Shown one piece after another: positions 1-6,849 of a stretch of DNA of 10,172 nt. Below the pieces are notes generated by a model. It was given only the letters and a program-made list of their open reading frames with translations, had not been told where the DNA came from and made no database searches. Numbering within the stretch: position 1 is the first letter of the stretch; the number at the start of each line of letters is the position of its first letter. The translations under genes were made by a program, and so were the position numbers. Origin of the DNA: VGBK01 sp964548475 (GTDB lineage: Bacteria > Actinomycetota > Acidimicrobiia > Spongiisociales > UBA11373); the NCBI GenBank assembly GCA_964548475.1, contig CAZJRF010000071.1, positions 1 to 10,172 of the forward strand, in the 5' to 3' direction.

Positions 1-1
1 G

Positions 2-694
2 GCGGTGGTGGAGGCGGTAGGGTGGCGGGCCCTGGTGGTGGCCGCCACCGGCACTTACTACACGGCCAATACGGTGGAGATGACCCGGCGGGCTGAGGAG
101 GTGGGGTGTGACGGGGTGTTGGCGGTCACTCCCTACTACAACCGTCCCTCCCAGGGGGGGCTGGTGGCCCATTTCGAGGCGATAGCGGGGGCCTCTTCGC
201 TGCCGGTGATGCTGTACAACATCCCCGCTCGCACCGGCCGGCGTATCGAGGTGGAGACCCTGGCCCGGCTGGCCGCCCACCGGGGGATCGTGGCGGTCAA
301 GGACGCGGTGGGCGACTTGGCTTTCACCACCGAGACGGTGGCCGCGGTGGGGGAGGGGCTGGCGGTGTACTCGGGGGACGACGTGAACACGCTGCCGATC
401 GTGGCGGTGGGCGGGGTGGGGGTGGTGTCGGTGGTCTCGCACCTGGCCGGGCGGCAGGTGCAGCGGATGCTGGCCGCCGCTCTGGCCGGTGACCTGGGCG
501 AGGCCCGGCGCCTCCACCTGGCCCTGGCCCCCCTCTGCCGGGCCCTGTTCCTGGAGCCCAACCCGATGCCGGTAAAGGCCGCCATGGACGAGCTGTGGGC
601 GCCGGTGGGCGATCCCCGGCTGCCCCTGGTGCGGGCGTCGGCGGCCACCCTGGCGGCGGTGCGGGAGGCGCTGGCGGCGGCCCAGCAGGCATGA
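2..694 (+). CDS. dapA: 4-hydroxy-tetrahydrodipicolinate synthase, 5' end missing
   Basis: This is the C-terminal three quarters of DapA, the cytoplasmic enzyme that condenses pyruvate with aspartate-semialdehyde at the branch point of the lysine/diaminopimelate pathway. The frame is open to the window edge, so the true start lies upstream. Numbering from the codon at 5, the visible motifs are TPYYN (Tyr45), YNIPARTG (Tyr71, Arg76) and VAVKDA with the Schiff-base Lys99 (codon 299–301). These line up with E. coli Tyr107, Tyr133, Arg138 and Lys161 at a constant offset of 62, so about 62 residues are missing, including the region of catalytic Thr44. The downstream GDD, GGVGVVSV and EPNPMPVK segments are also typical of the family. 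The stop codon overlaps the rnj start (ATGA), indicating translational coupling. The dapA–rnj order is common in actinobacteria. Identification is firm. Confidence 0.97.
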   Translation, partial: AVVEAVGWRALVVAATGTYYTANTVEMTRRAEEVGCDGVLAVTPYYNRPSQGGLVAHFEAIAGASSLPVMLYNIPARTGRRIEVETLARLAAHRGIVAVKDAVGDLAFTTETVAAVGEGLAVYSGDDVNTLPIVAVGGVGVVSVVSHLAGRQVQRMLAAALAGDLGEARRLHLALAPLCRALFLEPNPMPVKAAMDELWAPVGDPRLPLVRASAATLAAVREALAAAQQA

Positions 695-2325
695 GCGTCT
701 CCCTCTCCTTCCTGGGCGGGCTGGGCGAGGTGGGGCGCAACTGCACTCTGCTGGAAGTGGAGGGCCGGCTGGCGCTGATCGACTGCGGGCTGATGTTCCC
801 CGAGGAAGGGATGCTCGGAGTCGACCTGGTCATTCCCGACTTCAGCGCCGTGCTCGAGCGGCGAGACGATCTGGAGTGCATCGTGCTCACCCACGGCCAC
901 GAGGACCACGTGGGAGCGCTCGGCTACCTGCTGGCGGAGGTATCCGTGCCGGTGTACGGCATGCCCCTCACCGTCGGGCTCGCCCGCAGCCGCATTGAGG
1001 AAGCGGGCCTGACCGCCGACCTGCGGCCGGTGGCGGCCGGGGAGTGGGTGCAGCACGGGCCGTTCCGTTTCATGCTGATTCCCGTCTCCCACAGCATTCC
1101 CCAGAACAGCGGGATCGCCTTCGACACCCCCGAGGGCCTGGTGGTGCACAGCGGCGACTTCAAGCTGGACCCCACCCCCATCGACGGGATGGCCACCGAC
1201 CTGCCCACCTTTGCCGCGGTCGGCCGGCAGGGGGTGCGCCTGCTGCTGTCCGACAGCACCAACGCCGAGGAGCCGGGCTTCGTCCCCAGCGAGTCGAGCC
1301 TGGCGCCGGCGCTGTACGAGCTGGTAGTGGAGAGCCGGGGCCGCGTGATCGCCGCCTGCTTTGCCAGCCATCTGCACCGGGTGCAGCAGATAGTGGAGGC
1401 GGCGGCCGACGCCGGTCGCTACGTGGCCTTCCTGGGACGGTCTATGCAGCGCAACGTCGCCATCGGCGAGAGCCTGGGGGTGATCACCCTCCCGCCCGAT
1501 GTGGTGCTGCCCATCGAGGAGATCCTCACCCTCGCGCTGCAGAAGACCGCGGTGATCTGCACCGGCTCCCAGGGGGAGCCCTTCGCAGCACTTTCGCTGA
1601 TGGCAGCCGGCGATCACCGTTGGGTGAAGATCGAGGAGGGCGACACCGTCCTGATCTCCGCCCGGCCCATCCCCGGCAATGAGACCCGGATGTCGCGGGT
1701 CATCAACGGCCTGCTGCGGCTGGGGGCCCGGGTCTTCCACGGCGACAACGCGCCCATCCACGTTTCGGGGCATGGGGCGCAGGACGAGCTGCGCACCTTC
1801 CTGAACGTCATCCGCCCTCGCGCCTTTGTGCCGATCCACGGCGAGTACCGCCACCTGAGCGCCCACGCCGCGCTTGCCCGCCAGATGGGGGTGCCCGAGG
1901 TGCTGGTCTGCGAGGACGGCGACCGGGTGGTGCTCGACGGAAAGGAGACCCGGGTGGAGCGCCGGGCGGTCCCCGGCCGTCTGGTCTTTGTGGACGGCCT
2001 GGAGATGGCCGAGGGGGTGCGGGGCATCATTCGCGACCGCCGCCACCTCTGCGAGGACGGGGTGATCGTGGTGGTGGTGGGGGTGGACGCGGCCACCGGC
2101 CGGGTGGTGCAGGGCCCCGACTTGGAGAGCCACGGCTTCGTACACGAGCCGACGGCGGTGCTGGCCCGGGCCGCCGAGGAGGTCTCTGCCGAGCTCCGGT
2201 CGATGGAGGGGGGGCCTCCCCACCTGGAGGCGATGCGCCAGCACGTGCGGGCCGCCGTCAACCGGGTCACGCGCGAGGAGAAGTCCCGCAAGGCGGTGGT
2301 GATCCCCATCGTGCTGGAGGTGTAG
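691..2325 (+). CDS. rnj: Ribonuclease J (metallo-beta-lactamase fold exo/endoribonuclease)
   Basis: The 544-residue protein matches the usual RNase J length of about 550. RNase J is a zinc-dependent cytoplasmic ribonuclease with 5'-to-3' exonuclease and endonuclease activity in mRNA decay and rRNA maturation. Zinc ligand motifs are intact: HGHEDH at residues 68–73, His134 in PVSH, Asp156 in HSGD, and a late HVSGH with His361. The beta-CASP domain lies around residues 210–350 and includes SDSTNAEEPG (187–196) just before it. PIHGEY (381–386) follows, then a C-terminal domain from about residue 445. The start at 691 was chosen because MSVSLSFLGGLGEVGRN is the typical N-terminus; a longer in-frame extension back to 595 lies inside dapA and reads as low-complexity Gly/Ala. 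No strong ribosome binding site is visible, consistent with coupling to dapA through the ATGA overlap. Part of the dapA–rnj transcription unit. Confidence 0.97.
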   Translation: MSVSLSFLGGLGEVGRNCTLLEVEGRLALIDCGLMFPEEGMLGVDLVIPDFSAVLERRDDLECIVLTHGHEDHVGALGYLLAEVSVPVYGMPLTVGLARSRIEEAGLTADLRPVAAGEWVQHGPFRFMLIPVSHSIPQNSGIAFDTPEGLVVHSGDFKLDPTPIDGMATDLPTFAAVGRQGVRLLLSDSTNAEEPGFVPSESSLAPALYELVVESRGRVIAACFASHLHRVQQIVEAAADAGRYVAFLGRSMQRNVAIGESLGVITLPPDVVLPIEEILTLALQKTAVICTGSQGEPFAALSLMAAGDHRWVKIEEGDTVLISARPIPGNETRMSRVINGLLRLGARVFHGDNAPIHVSGHGAQDELRTFLNVIRPRAFVPIHGEYRHLSAHAALARQMGVPEVLVCEDGDRVVLDGKETRVERRAVPGRLVFVDGLEMAEGVRGIIRDRRHLCEDGVIVVVVGVDAATGRVVQGPDLESHGFVHEPTAVLARAAEEVSAELRSMEGGPPHLEAMRQHVRAAVNRVTREEKSRKAVVIPIVLEV

Positions 2326-2337
2326 CCCCGCGGTCGT

Positions 2338-2365
2338 TTGCCCCCGGGGCCGCCGTGTGTATCGT
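2338..2365 (+). promoter_or_regulatory. Candidate leaderless promoter of ftsK
   Basis: A -35-like TTGCCC (2338–2343), a 16-base spacer and a -10-like TATCGT (2360–2365, matching TAnnnT) sit in the 47-base gap after rnj. The -10 ends exactly 7 bases before the ATG at 2373, which is where transcription would be expected to begin. No Shine-Dalgarno sequence precedes that ATG, so a leaderless mRNA is the simplest reading. A short GC dyad (GCCCCG 2325–2330 with CGGGGC 2345–2350) overlaps the spacer, but has no T-tract and is not called a terminator. The assignment rests on pattern matching only. Confidence 0.5.
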
Positions 2366-2372
2366 GTCCGGC

Positions 2373-4649
2373 ATGGCGAAGCGGCAGCCCGCCCGCCGGG
2401 GCAAAGGGCGGAGCAGGGCGGCTACTTCCGCGAGAACGGAGAAGAAGACCTCGCGCCGGGCCTCCGCGCTGGCGGCCCTGCGGGAGCGCTTCCGTCACGG
2501 CTTCGGTCGGCACGCCCAGGATGTCTGGGGAGTGGTGCTGGTCGTGGGCGGCATCCTGCTGGGCTTGGCCGCCTTCGGGCTGGCCGGCCCCTTCGGCTCC
2601 TTCATCGACAGCGGTCTGCGGCTGCTCTTCGGCGTGTGGGCGCTGGTGCTGCCCATCGTGCTGGTCGTCTTCGGCGGCACCCTCGTCCTCTCCTCGCCCC
2701 ACGGGGAACAGGGCCGCCGGGCGGCCGGGTTCGGCGTCACGTTCGTAGGTTCCCTGGCCCTCTTCCATCTGATGACGGGGGCGGTCTCCCTGGCCGGCTC
2801 GCTGGACCTGGTGAAGGAGCGGGGCGGGGCCCTCGGGGCGCTCATTGCCTTCCCACTGCGGCGGGTCATCGGTTTCTGGGGGGCGCTGGTCGTCCTGGTG
2901 GCGGTTGTCGCGCTGGGGGTGCTGATGCTTACCCGAACCACCCTGCGGGAGGTCGGGCTGGTGGTGGCCGACGGGTGGCGCAGGATGGTGGCCGCGCTCC
3001 GCGGCCGTCGCCGTCGGCGCGCCGGTGCTCCGGCGGTGGTGACAGCGACGGTCGAGGCTCCCAAAGGCAAGGCGGAGCGGCCCGCATCTCTGCCGACGGC
3101 CGCCCCTCCTCGCCCCGCTTGGCCCCCTCCGGTGCCGGGCGCGAGCTCCCGAGGCGGCGGCCGCCCCGGCCGGCCTGCCGCCGGCGCTGCCGGCTACCAG
3201 AAGCCGCCCCTGAACATCCTGGGCCGGGGCGTGAAGGTCTCCCAGGACAAGCGCACGCTGGAGGAGACCGCCCGCGACCTTGAGAACGCCTTGCTCCAGC
3301 ACGGGGTGGATGCCCGCCTCACCCGGATCGTGCCGGGCCCGACCGTCACTCGTTACGAGATCGAGCTGGCGCCGGGGGTGAAGGTGGCCCGGGTCACCGG
3401 CCTGGCCCACGACATCGCCTACGCCCTGGCTACCCCCGACGTGCGGATCCTCGCGCCCATCCCCGGCCGCAGCGCCATCGGGGTGGAGGTCCCCAACCGG
3501 CATCGCCGGCTGGTCACCCTGGGGGACATCCTGCGCAGCCCGGAGGCCGAGGAGGCCAACCATCCCCTCTCGGTGGGGCTGGGCATGAACATCTCGGGCC
3601 GCCCGGTGATGCTGCACCTGGCCGAGTTGCCCCATGTACTCATCGCCGGGGCCACCGGAGCGGGTAAGTCCTCCTGCATCAACGCGCTGGTGGCGTCGCT
3701 GCTGGTACGGACCACCCCCGACCAGGTGCGCCTGATACTGGTCGATCCCAAGCGCGTGGAGCTCGGCCAGTACAACGACGTTCCCCACTTGTTGACCCGG
3801 GTCATCACCAACCCCAAGAAGGCGGCCGACGCCCTGCAGTGGGTGGTGCGGGAGATGGACGTGCGCTACGACCTTGTGGCCGACGCCGAAGTCCGCGATG
3901 TCGAGGGGTACTACGAGAAGTACGACGCCGGCGGGCTCGACCCCGAGCGCTTCGAGCGGTTCCCCTACATCGTGGTGGTCATCGACGAGCTCAACGACCT
4001 GATGATGGTGGCCGGACGGGCGGTGGAGGAGGCCGTGGTGCGCATCGCCCAAATGGCCCGGGCGGTTGGCATCCACCTGGTGATCGCCACCCAGCGTCCC
4101 TCGGTGGACGTGATCACCGGGGTGATCAAGGCCAACATCCCCTCCCGGCTGGCCTTCTCGGTGGCTTCCCAGACCGATAGCCGCGTGATCCTCGACACGG
4201 TGGGGGCCGAGAAGCTGGTCGGCCTGGGGGACATGATCATGGTCACCGCCCGCGAGCCGAAGCCGGAGCGAGTGCAGGGGGCCTGGGTCAGCGAGGCCGA
4301 AATCCACGCGATCGCCGATTGGGTGCGCCAGCAAGCGGCCGCCCGCTACGAGAAGCAGGTGCTGGAGACCCCGACCGAATCGGCAGGGGAAGAGGGGCAG
4401 GGGGCGTACGAGGGGGAGGACCCGGTGGTGATGCGCCAGGCCATCGAGATGGTGGTCCGTTCCCAGCTGGGCTCCACCTCGATGCTGCAACGCAAGCTGC
4501 GCATCGGCTTCGCCCGGGCCGGCCGGGTCATGGACATCCTGGAGCACATGGGCATCGTCGGCCCCTCCGAGGGCTCCAAGGCCCGGGCGGTGCTGGTCTC
4601 TCCGGAGGAGCTGGACCAGGTGCTCGGGGCCGAGTCGATGCGGTTCTAG
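2373..4649 (+). CDS. ftsK: DNA translocase FtsK/SpoIIIE
   Basis: This 758-residue protein is a septum-anchored, ATP-driven DNA pump that clears and aligns chromosomes during division. A basic N-terminus (1–46) precedes about four hydrophobic segments near 51–72, 81–107, 119–140 and 164–196, which form the membrane anchor. A Pro/Ala/Gly/Arg-rich linker follows (about 200–285). The motor domain begins near NILGRG, with Walker A GATGAGKS at 426–433, LILVDPKRVEL at 464–474, Walker B IVVVIDEL at 533–540, and ATQRPSVDVITG at 572–583. The gamma winged-helix domain (about 682–745; STSMLQRKLRIGFARAGRVMD) is the DNA-orientation reader. Size and short linker resemble SpoIIIE rather than the large E. coli FtsK. 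One small oddity is DELNDLMM where DELADLMM is usual. The ATG at 2373 was preferred over an in-frame GTG at 2355 because the candidate promoter points to it. It converges on hisN with 3 bases between stops. Confidence 0.96.
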   Translation: MAKRQPARRGKGRSRAATSARTEKKTSRRASALAALRERFRHGFGRHAQDVWGVVLVVGGILLGLAAFGLAGPFGSFIDSGLRLLFGVWALVLPIVLVVFGGTLVLSSPHGEQGRRAAGFGVTFVGSLALFHLMTGAVSLAGSLDLVKERGGALGALIAFPLRRVIGFWGALVVLVAVVALGVLMLTRTTLREVGLVVADGWRRMVAALRGRRRRRAGAPAVVTATVEAPKGKAERPASLPTAAPPRPAWPPPVPGASSRGGGRPGRPAAGAAGYQKPPLNILGRGVKVSQDKRTLEETARDLENALLQHGVDARLTRIVPGPTVTRYEIELAPGVKVARVTGLAHDIAYALATPDVRILAPIPGRSAIGVEVPNRHRRLVTLGDILRSPEAEEANHPLSVGLGMNISGRPVMLHLAELPHVLIAGATGAGKSSCINALVASLLVRTTPDQVRLILVDPKRVELGQYNDVPHLLTRVITNPKKAADALQWVVREMDVRYDLVADAEVRDVEGYYEKYDAGGLDPERFERFPYIVVVIDELNDLMMVAGRAVEEAVVRIAQMARAVGIHLVIATQRPSVDVITGVIKANIPSRLAFSVASQTDSRVILDTVGAEKLVGLGDMIMVTAREPKPERVQGAWVSEAEIHAIADWVRQQAAARYEKQVLETPTESAGEEGQGAYEGEDPVVMRQAIEMVVRSQLGSTSMLQRKLRIGFARAGRVMDILEHMGIVGPSEGSKARAVLVSPEELDQVLGAESMRF

Positions 4650-4652
4650 GCC

Positions 4653-5459
4653 TCAGGGGACCACCGGGCCGGTGCGGGGCGGCACCGCCGGGTGAGGATC
4701 GTTCAGCACGGCCAGCGCCGCTTCGTGCAGCAACCCGTTGCTGGCTACCCCGTTGCCCCCATCGGCGCGCGCGACGCCGGTGAAGTCGCTGAAGCGGCCC
4801 CCCGCCTCCTCCACGATCACCCGGGGCGCGGCGAGGTCCCAGAGCGAGGCGATGGGGTCCACCGCCAAATCCACACCCCCTTCCGCTACCAGCATGTGCG
4901 ACCAGAAGTCCCCGAAGCCGCGGGTCCGCCGGCAGAGCCGGCTCAGGGCCAGGCCCTGTTCCCCGCAGCCGCACTCCTCGAAGGTGACCAGGGCGGGATA
5001 CGACAGCTGGGCCTCGGCCAGGCGGGCCACCGCCGAGACGTGCAGCGGCTCGCCGTCTCCCCAGGCCCCCGCTCCGCGCGCCGCCCACCAGCGCCGGCCC
5101 AGCAACGGGGCGGAGACCACCCCGGCCACGATCTCCCCGGCTGTCTCGAGGGCGATGAGGGTGGCCCAGACCGGGATGCCCCGGATGTAATTGGCGGTGC
5201 CGTCGATGGGGTCGAGGATCCAGCGCCGGTCGCCGGCGGGGACGTCGCCGAACTCCTCACCGAGCACGCCGTCGCCGGGCCGGCGGCGGCCCAACAGCGA
5301 GCGCAGGGCTTCCTCGACGGCCCGGTCCGCCGCCGACACCGGGGTCAGGTCGGCCTTGGCCTCTACCACCAGGCCGGGCGACCGGAAGCCCGGAATGGTG
5401 ATGGAATCGGCGGCGTCGGCCATCTCCAGCGCCAGTCGCAGGTCGGCCTCCCAATGCAT
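4653..5459 (-). CDS. hisN: Histidinol-phosphatase, inositol monophosphatase family (HisN type)
   Basis: The product is a 268-residue Mg2+-dependent phosphatase of the IMPase superfamily. Motifs are GEEF (67–70), WILDPIDGT (80–88, with metal ligands Asp83 and Asp86) and SLWDLAAP (205–212, with Asp208). Its detailed pattern (PVSxAD, NYxRGxPVWATLIAL, APxxxRRWWAxxGAGAW, GxGDFxSxxLVAEGxVDxA) recalls the actinobacterial HisN of Corynebacterium glutamicum, which dephosphorylates L-histidinol phosphate in histidine synthesis. A generic inositol or nucleotide phosphatase is the alternative. The start at 5459 was chosen because its N-terminus (MHWEADLRLALE) matches the length of known HisN proteins; an in-frame ATG at 5477 with a weak AGGGA upstream would add six residues. 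It is the only minus-strand gene here and has no his neighbours. A Cys-containing insert, EECGCGEQ (161–168), stands out. Confidence 0.85.
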   Translation of the reverse strand: MHWEADLRLALEMADAADSITIPGFRSPGLVVEAKADLTPVSAADRAVEEALRSLLGRRRPGDGVLGEEFGDVPAGDRRWILDPIDGTANYIRGIPVWATLIALETAGEIVAGVVSAPLLGRRWWAARGAGAWGDGEPLHVSAVARLAEAQLSYPALVTFEECGCGEQGLALSRLCRRTRGFGDFWSHMLVAEGGVDLAVDPIASLWDLAAPRVIVEEAGGRFSDFTGVARADGGNGVASNGLLHEAALAVLNDPHPAVPPRTGPVVP

Positions 5460-5465
5460 GGGACG

Positions 5466-5495
5466 ATCATGCCGCATCCGGGCGATCCCTGCCAC
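5466..5495 (-). promoter_or_regulatory. Weak candidate promoter of hisN
   Basis: On the minus strand GTGGCA (5495–5490; 4 of 6 to TTGACA) and CATGAT (5471–5466; one mismatch to TAnnnT) are separated by 18 bases. The -10-like element ends 6 bases before the hisN ATG at 5459, so this too could be a leaderless promoter. The match is modest, and the alternative start at 5477 would place this -10 inside the gene. Confidence 0.25.
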
Positions 5496-5525
5496 GGGCG
5501 GGCCCGCCGATCGACGGCCTCTTCC

Positions 5526-5531
5526 TAGACT
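5526..5531 (+). promoter_or_regulatory. Candidate -10 element of rimO (leaderless)
   Basis: TAGACT fits the actinobacterial TAnnnT consensus and ends exactly 7 bases before the GTG at 5539. No Shine-Dalgarno sequence precedes that GTG. The same hexamer appears in the recA leader (9409–9414), and the same 7-base distance is seen at ftsK. No good -35 is visible; the expected position is occupied by a GC palindrome (5497–5508). It would drive the rimO–cinA–thpR–menH operon. Confidence 0.5.
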
Positions 5532-5538
5532 CGCCGTC

Positions 5539-6849
5539 GTGCTTTCCGTTCCTCGCGTGTGGCTGACCACGCTCGGCTGCGCCAAGAACCAGGTGGACTC
5601 GGAGAAGCTGACGGCCCGCCTGTCGGCGGCCGGCTTCGCCGCGGCGGACTCGCCCGAGGAGGCGGAGGTGGTCATGGTGAACACCTGCGCCTTCGTGGAG
5701 GCGGCCCGGCGCGAGTCCATCGAGACCATCCTGGAGGCGGCCGGCCGACGCGCCCCGGGGGCCTGCCTGGTCGTGCTGGGGTGCCTGGCCCAGCGCTACA
5801 CCGAGGAACTCGCGGAGGCTCTCCCCGAAGCCGACGCGGTGGTGGGAATCGACGGCTACGGCGGGCTGGTGGGCCGCTTGGCCGACCTCACCGGGTGGGA
5901 ACCGGCCGGCCCGCGCTTGGAGCCCACGGACATCCTCTACGAGCCGCGCCGGCCGGCGCCGGCCGCTCCCTACGCCTACCTGAAGGTGGCAGAGGGCTGC
6001 GACAAGCCTTGCAGCTTCTGTGCCATTCCCCAGTTTCGCGGGCCGCAGCGCTCCCGCCGCCCGTCCGAGGTGCGCGCCGAGGCCGGGGCGCTGACCGCGG
6101 CCGGGGTCAAGGAGCTGGTGCTGGTGGCCCAGGACCTCTCCGGATACGGGCAGGACCTGGGCGCTCCCGGCGGGCTGGCCGACCTGCTGCGGCTGCTGGG
6201 GGAGATCGAGGGGCTGCGCCGCCTGCGCCTCCTCTACCTGCATCCCCGGGAGGTGAGCGGCGGGCTGATCGAGGAGATGGCGGCCAACCAGGTGGTGGCT
6301 CCCTACTTCGATCTGAGCCTGCAGCACTCCTCGGGCCGCCTGCTGCGGGCCATGCGCCGCCCCGGGGAAGCGGAGAGCCACCTCGAGCTGATCGGCACCA
6401 TTCGTCGCTTGGCCCCCGAAGCCGCCCTGCGTTCCAGCTTCATCGTCGGTTTCCCGGGTGAGGACGACGACGACGTGGCCGGCCTGGCCTCCTTCCTGGC
6501 GGCGGCGCGCCTCGACTGGGCCGGCTTCTTCCCTTTCTCCCCCGAGGAAGGGACCCCCGCCGCGTCCCTCTCCGGGCAGGTGCCGGCGGCGGAGGCGGCG
6601 GAGCGAGCCCGCCTGCTCGAGGGACTCCAGGAGCAGATCACCGCCGAGCGCAACGCCGAGCAAGTCGGACGCGTGGCCGAGGTGCTGGTGGACCGGGTGG
6701 AGGACGGCACGCCGGTGGGGCGGTCCCATCGTGAGGCGCCGGAGATCGACGGCGTGGTGCTGCTCGATACCGGCCGGCCCGGCGACTGGCTGCGGGCCCG
6801 GGTGACCGGGGTGTACGGGAGCGACACGGTGGCGGAGGTGCTGGCATGA
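5539..6849 (+). CDS. rimO: Ribosomal protein S12 methylthiotransferase RimO (radical SAM)
   Basis: The 436-residue protein is a radical-SAM methylthiotransferase that adds a methylthio group to the conserved aspartate of ribosomal protein S12. The UPF0004 N-terminal domain carries three cluster cysteines: Cys14 in LGCAKNQVDSE, Cys50 in NTCAF and Cys82 in GCLAQRY. The radical-SAM CxxxCxxC is at Cys154, Cys158 and Cys161 in EGCDKPCSFCAIPQFRG. That wording, with LGCAKN, favours RimO over its tRNA-modifying relative MiaB. A TRAM domain fills roughly 375–436. The frame is open upstream of 5539 but that part lies antisense over hisN and does not resemble the family. GTG at 5539 gives a normal-length protein and fits the candidate leaderless promoter. 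It is the first gene of a tight operon and overlaps cinA by ATGA. Confidence 0.94.
   Translation: MLSVPRVWLTTLGCAKNQVDSEKLTARLSAAGFAAADSPEEAEVVMVNTCAFVEAARRESIETILEAAGRRAPGACLVVLGCLAQRYTEELAEALPEADAVVGIDGYGGLVGRLADLTGWEPAGPRLEPTDILYEPRRPAPAAPYAYLKVAEGCDKPCSFCAIPQFRGPQRSRRPSEVRAEAGALTAAGVKELVLVAQDLSGYGQDLGAPGGLADLLRLLGEIEGLRRLRLLYLHPREVSGGLIEEMAANQVVAPYFDLSLQHSSGRLLRAMRRPGEAESHLELIGTIRRLAPEAALRSSFIVGFPGEDDDDVAGLASFLAAARLDWAGFFPFSPEEGTPAASLSGQVPAAEAAERARLLEGLQEQITAERNAEQVGRVAEVLVDRVEDGTPVGRSHREAPEIDGVVLLDTGRPGDWLRARVTGVYGSDTVAEVLA

Noticed and set aside
595..690. Upstream in-frame extension of rnj inside dapA
   Set aside because: The added residues are Gly/Ala/Pro low-complexity sequence; the protein starting at 691 has the standard RNase J N-terminus and an ATGA overlap with dapA.
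136..2244. A 702-codon open frame on the minus strand across dapA and rnj
   Set aside because: It is a shadow of the plus-strand genes, with low-complexity composition and no family motifs.
2325..2350. Possible terminator after rnj (GCCCCG … CGGGGC)
   Set aside because: It has a 6-base stem with a 14-base loop and no T-tract, and overlaps the candidate ftsK promoter.
1614..4547. A 977-codon open frame on the minus strand across rnj and ftsK
   Set aside because: It runs antisense to two firmly identified genes, its translation is His/Gly/Pro/Arg-rich with no recognisable domain, and long antisense frames are expected from GC-rich third codon positions.
4662..4687. Possible bidirectional terminator between ftsK and hisN
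   Set aside because: CACCGG/CCGGTG (4662–4674) has only a 1-base loop, and CGGTGC/GCACCG (4670–4687) has a 6-base loop, but neither has a T-tract on either side and both are within hisN coding sequence. GC dyads of this size are common here.
5191..5538. Upstream in-frame extension of rimO to 5191
   Set aside because: The extra 116 residues would lie antisense over hisN, are Ser/Arg/Pro-rich, and have no counterpart in the RimO family, which normally begins shortly before the LGC motif.
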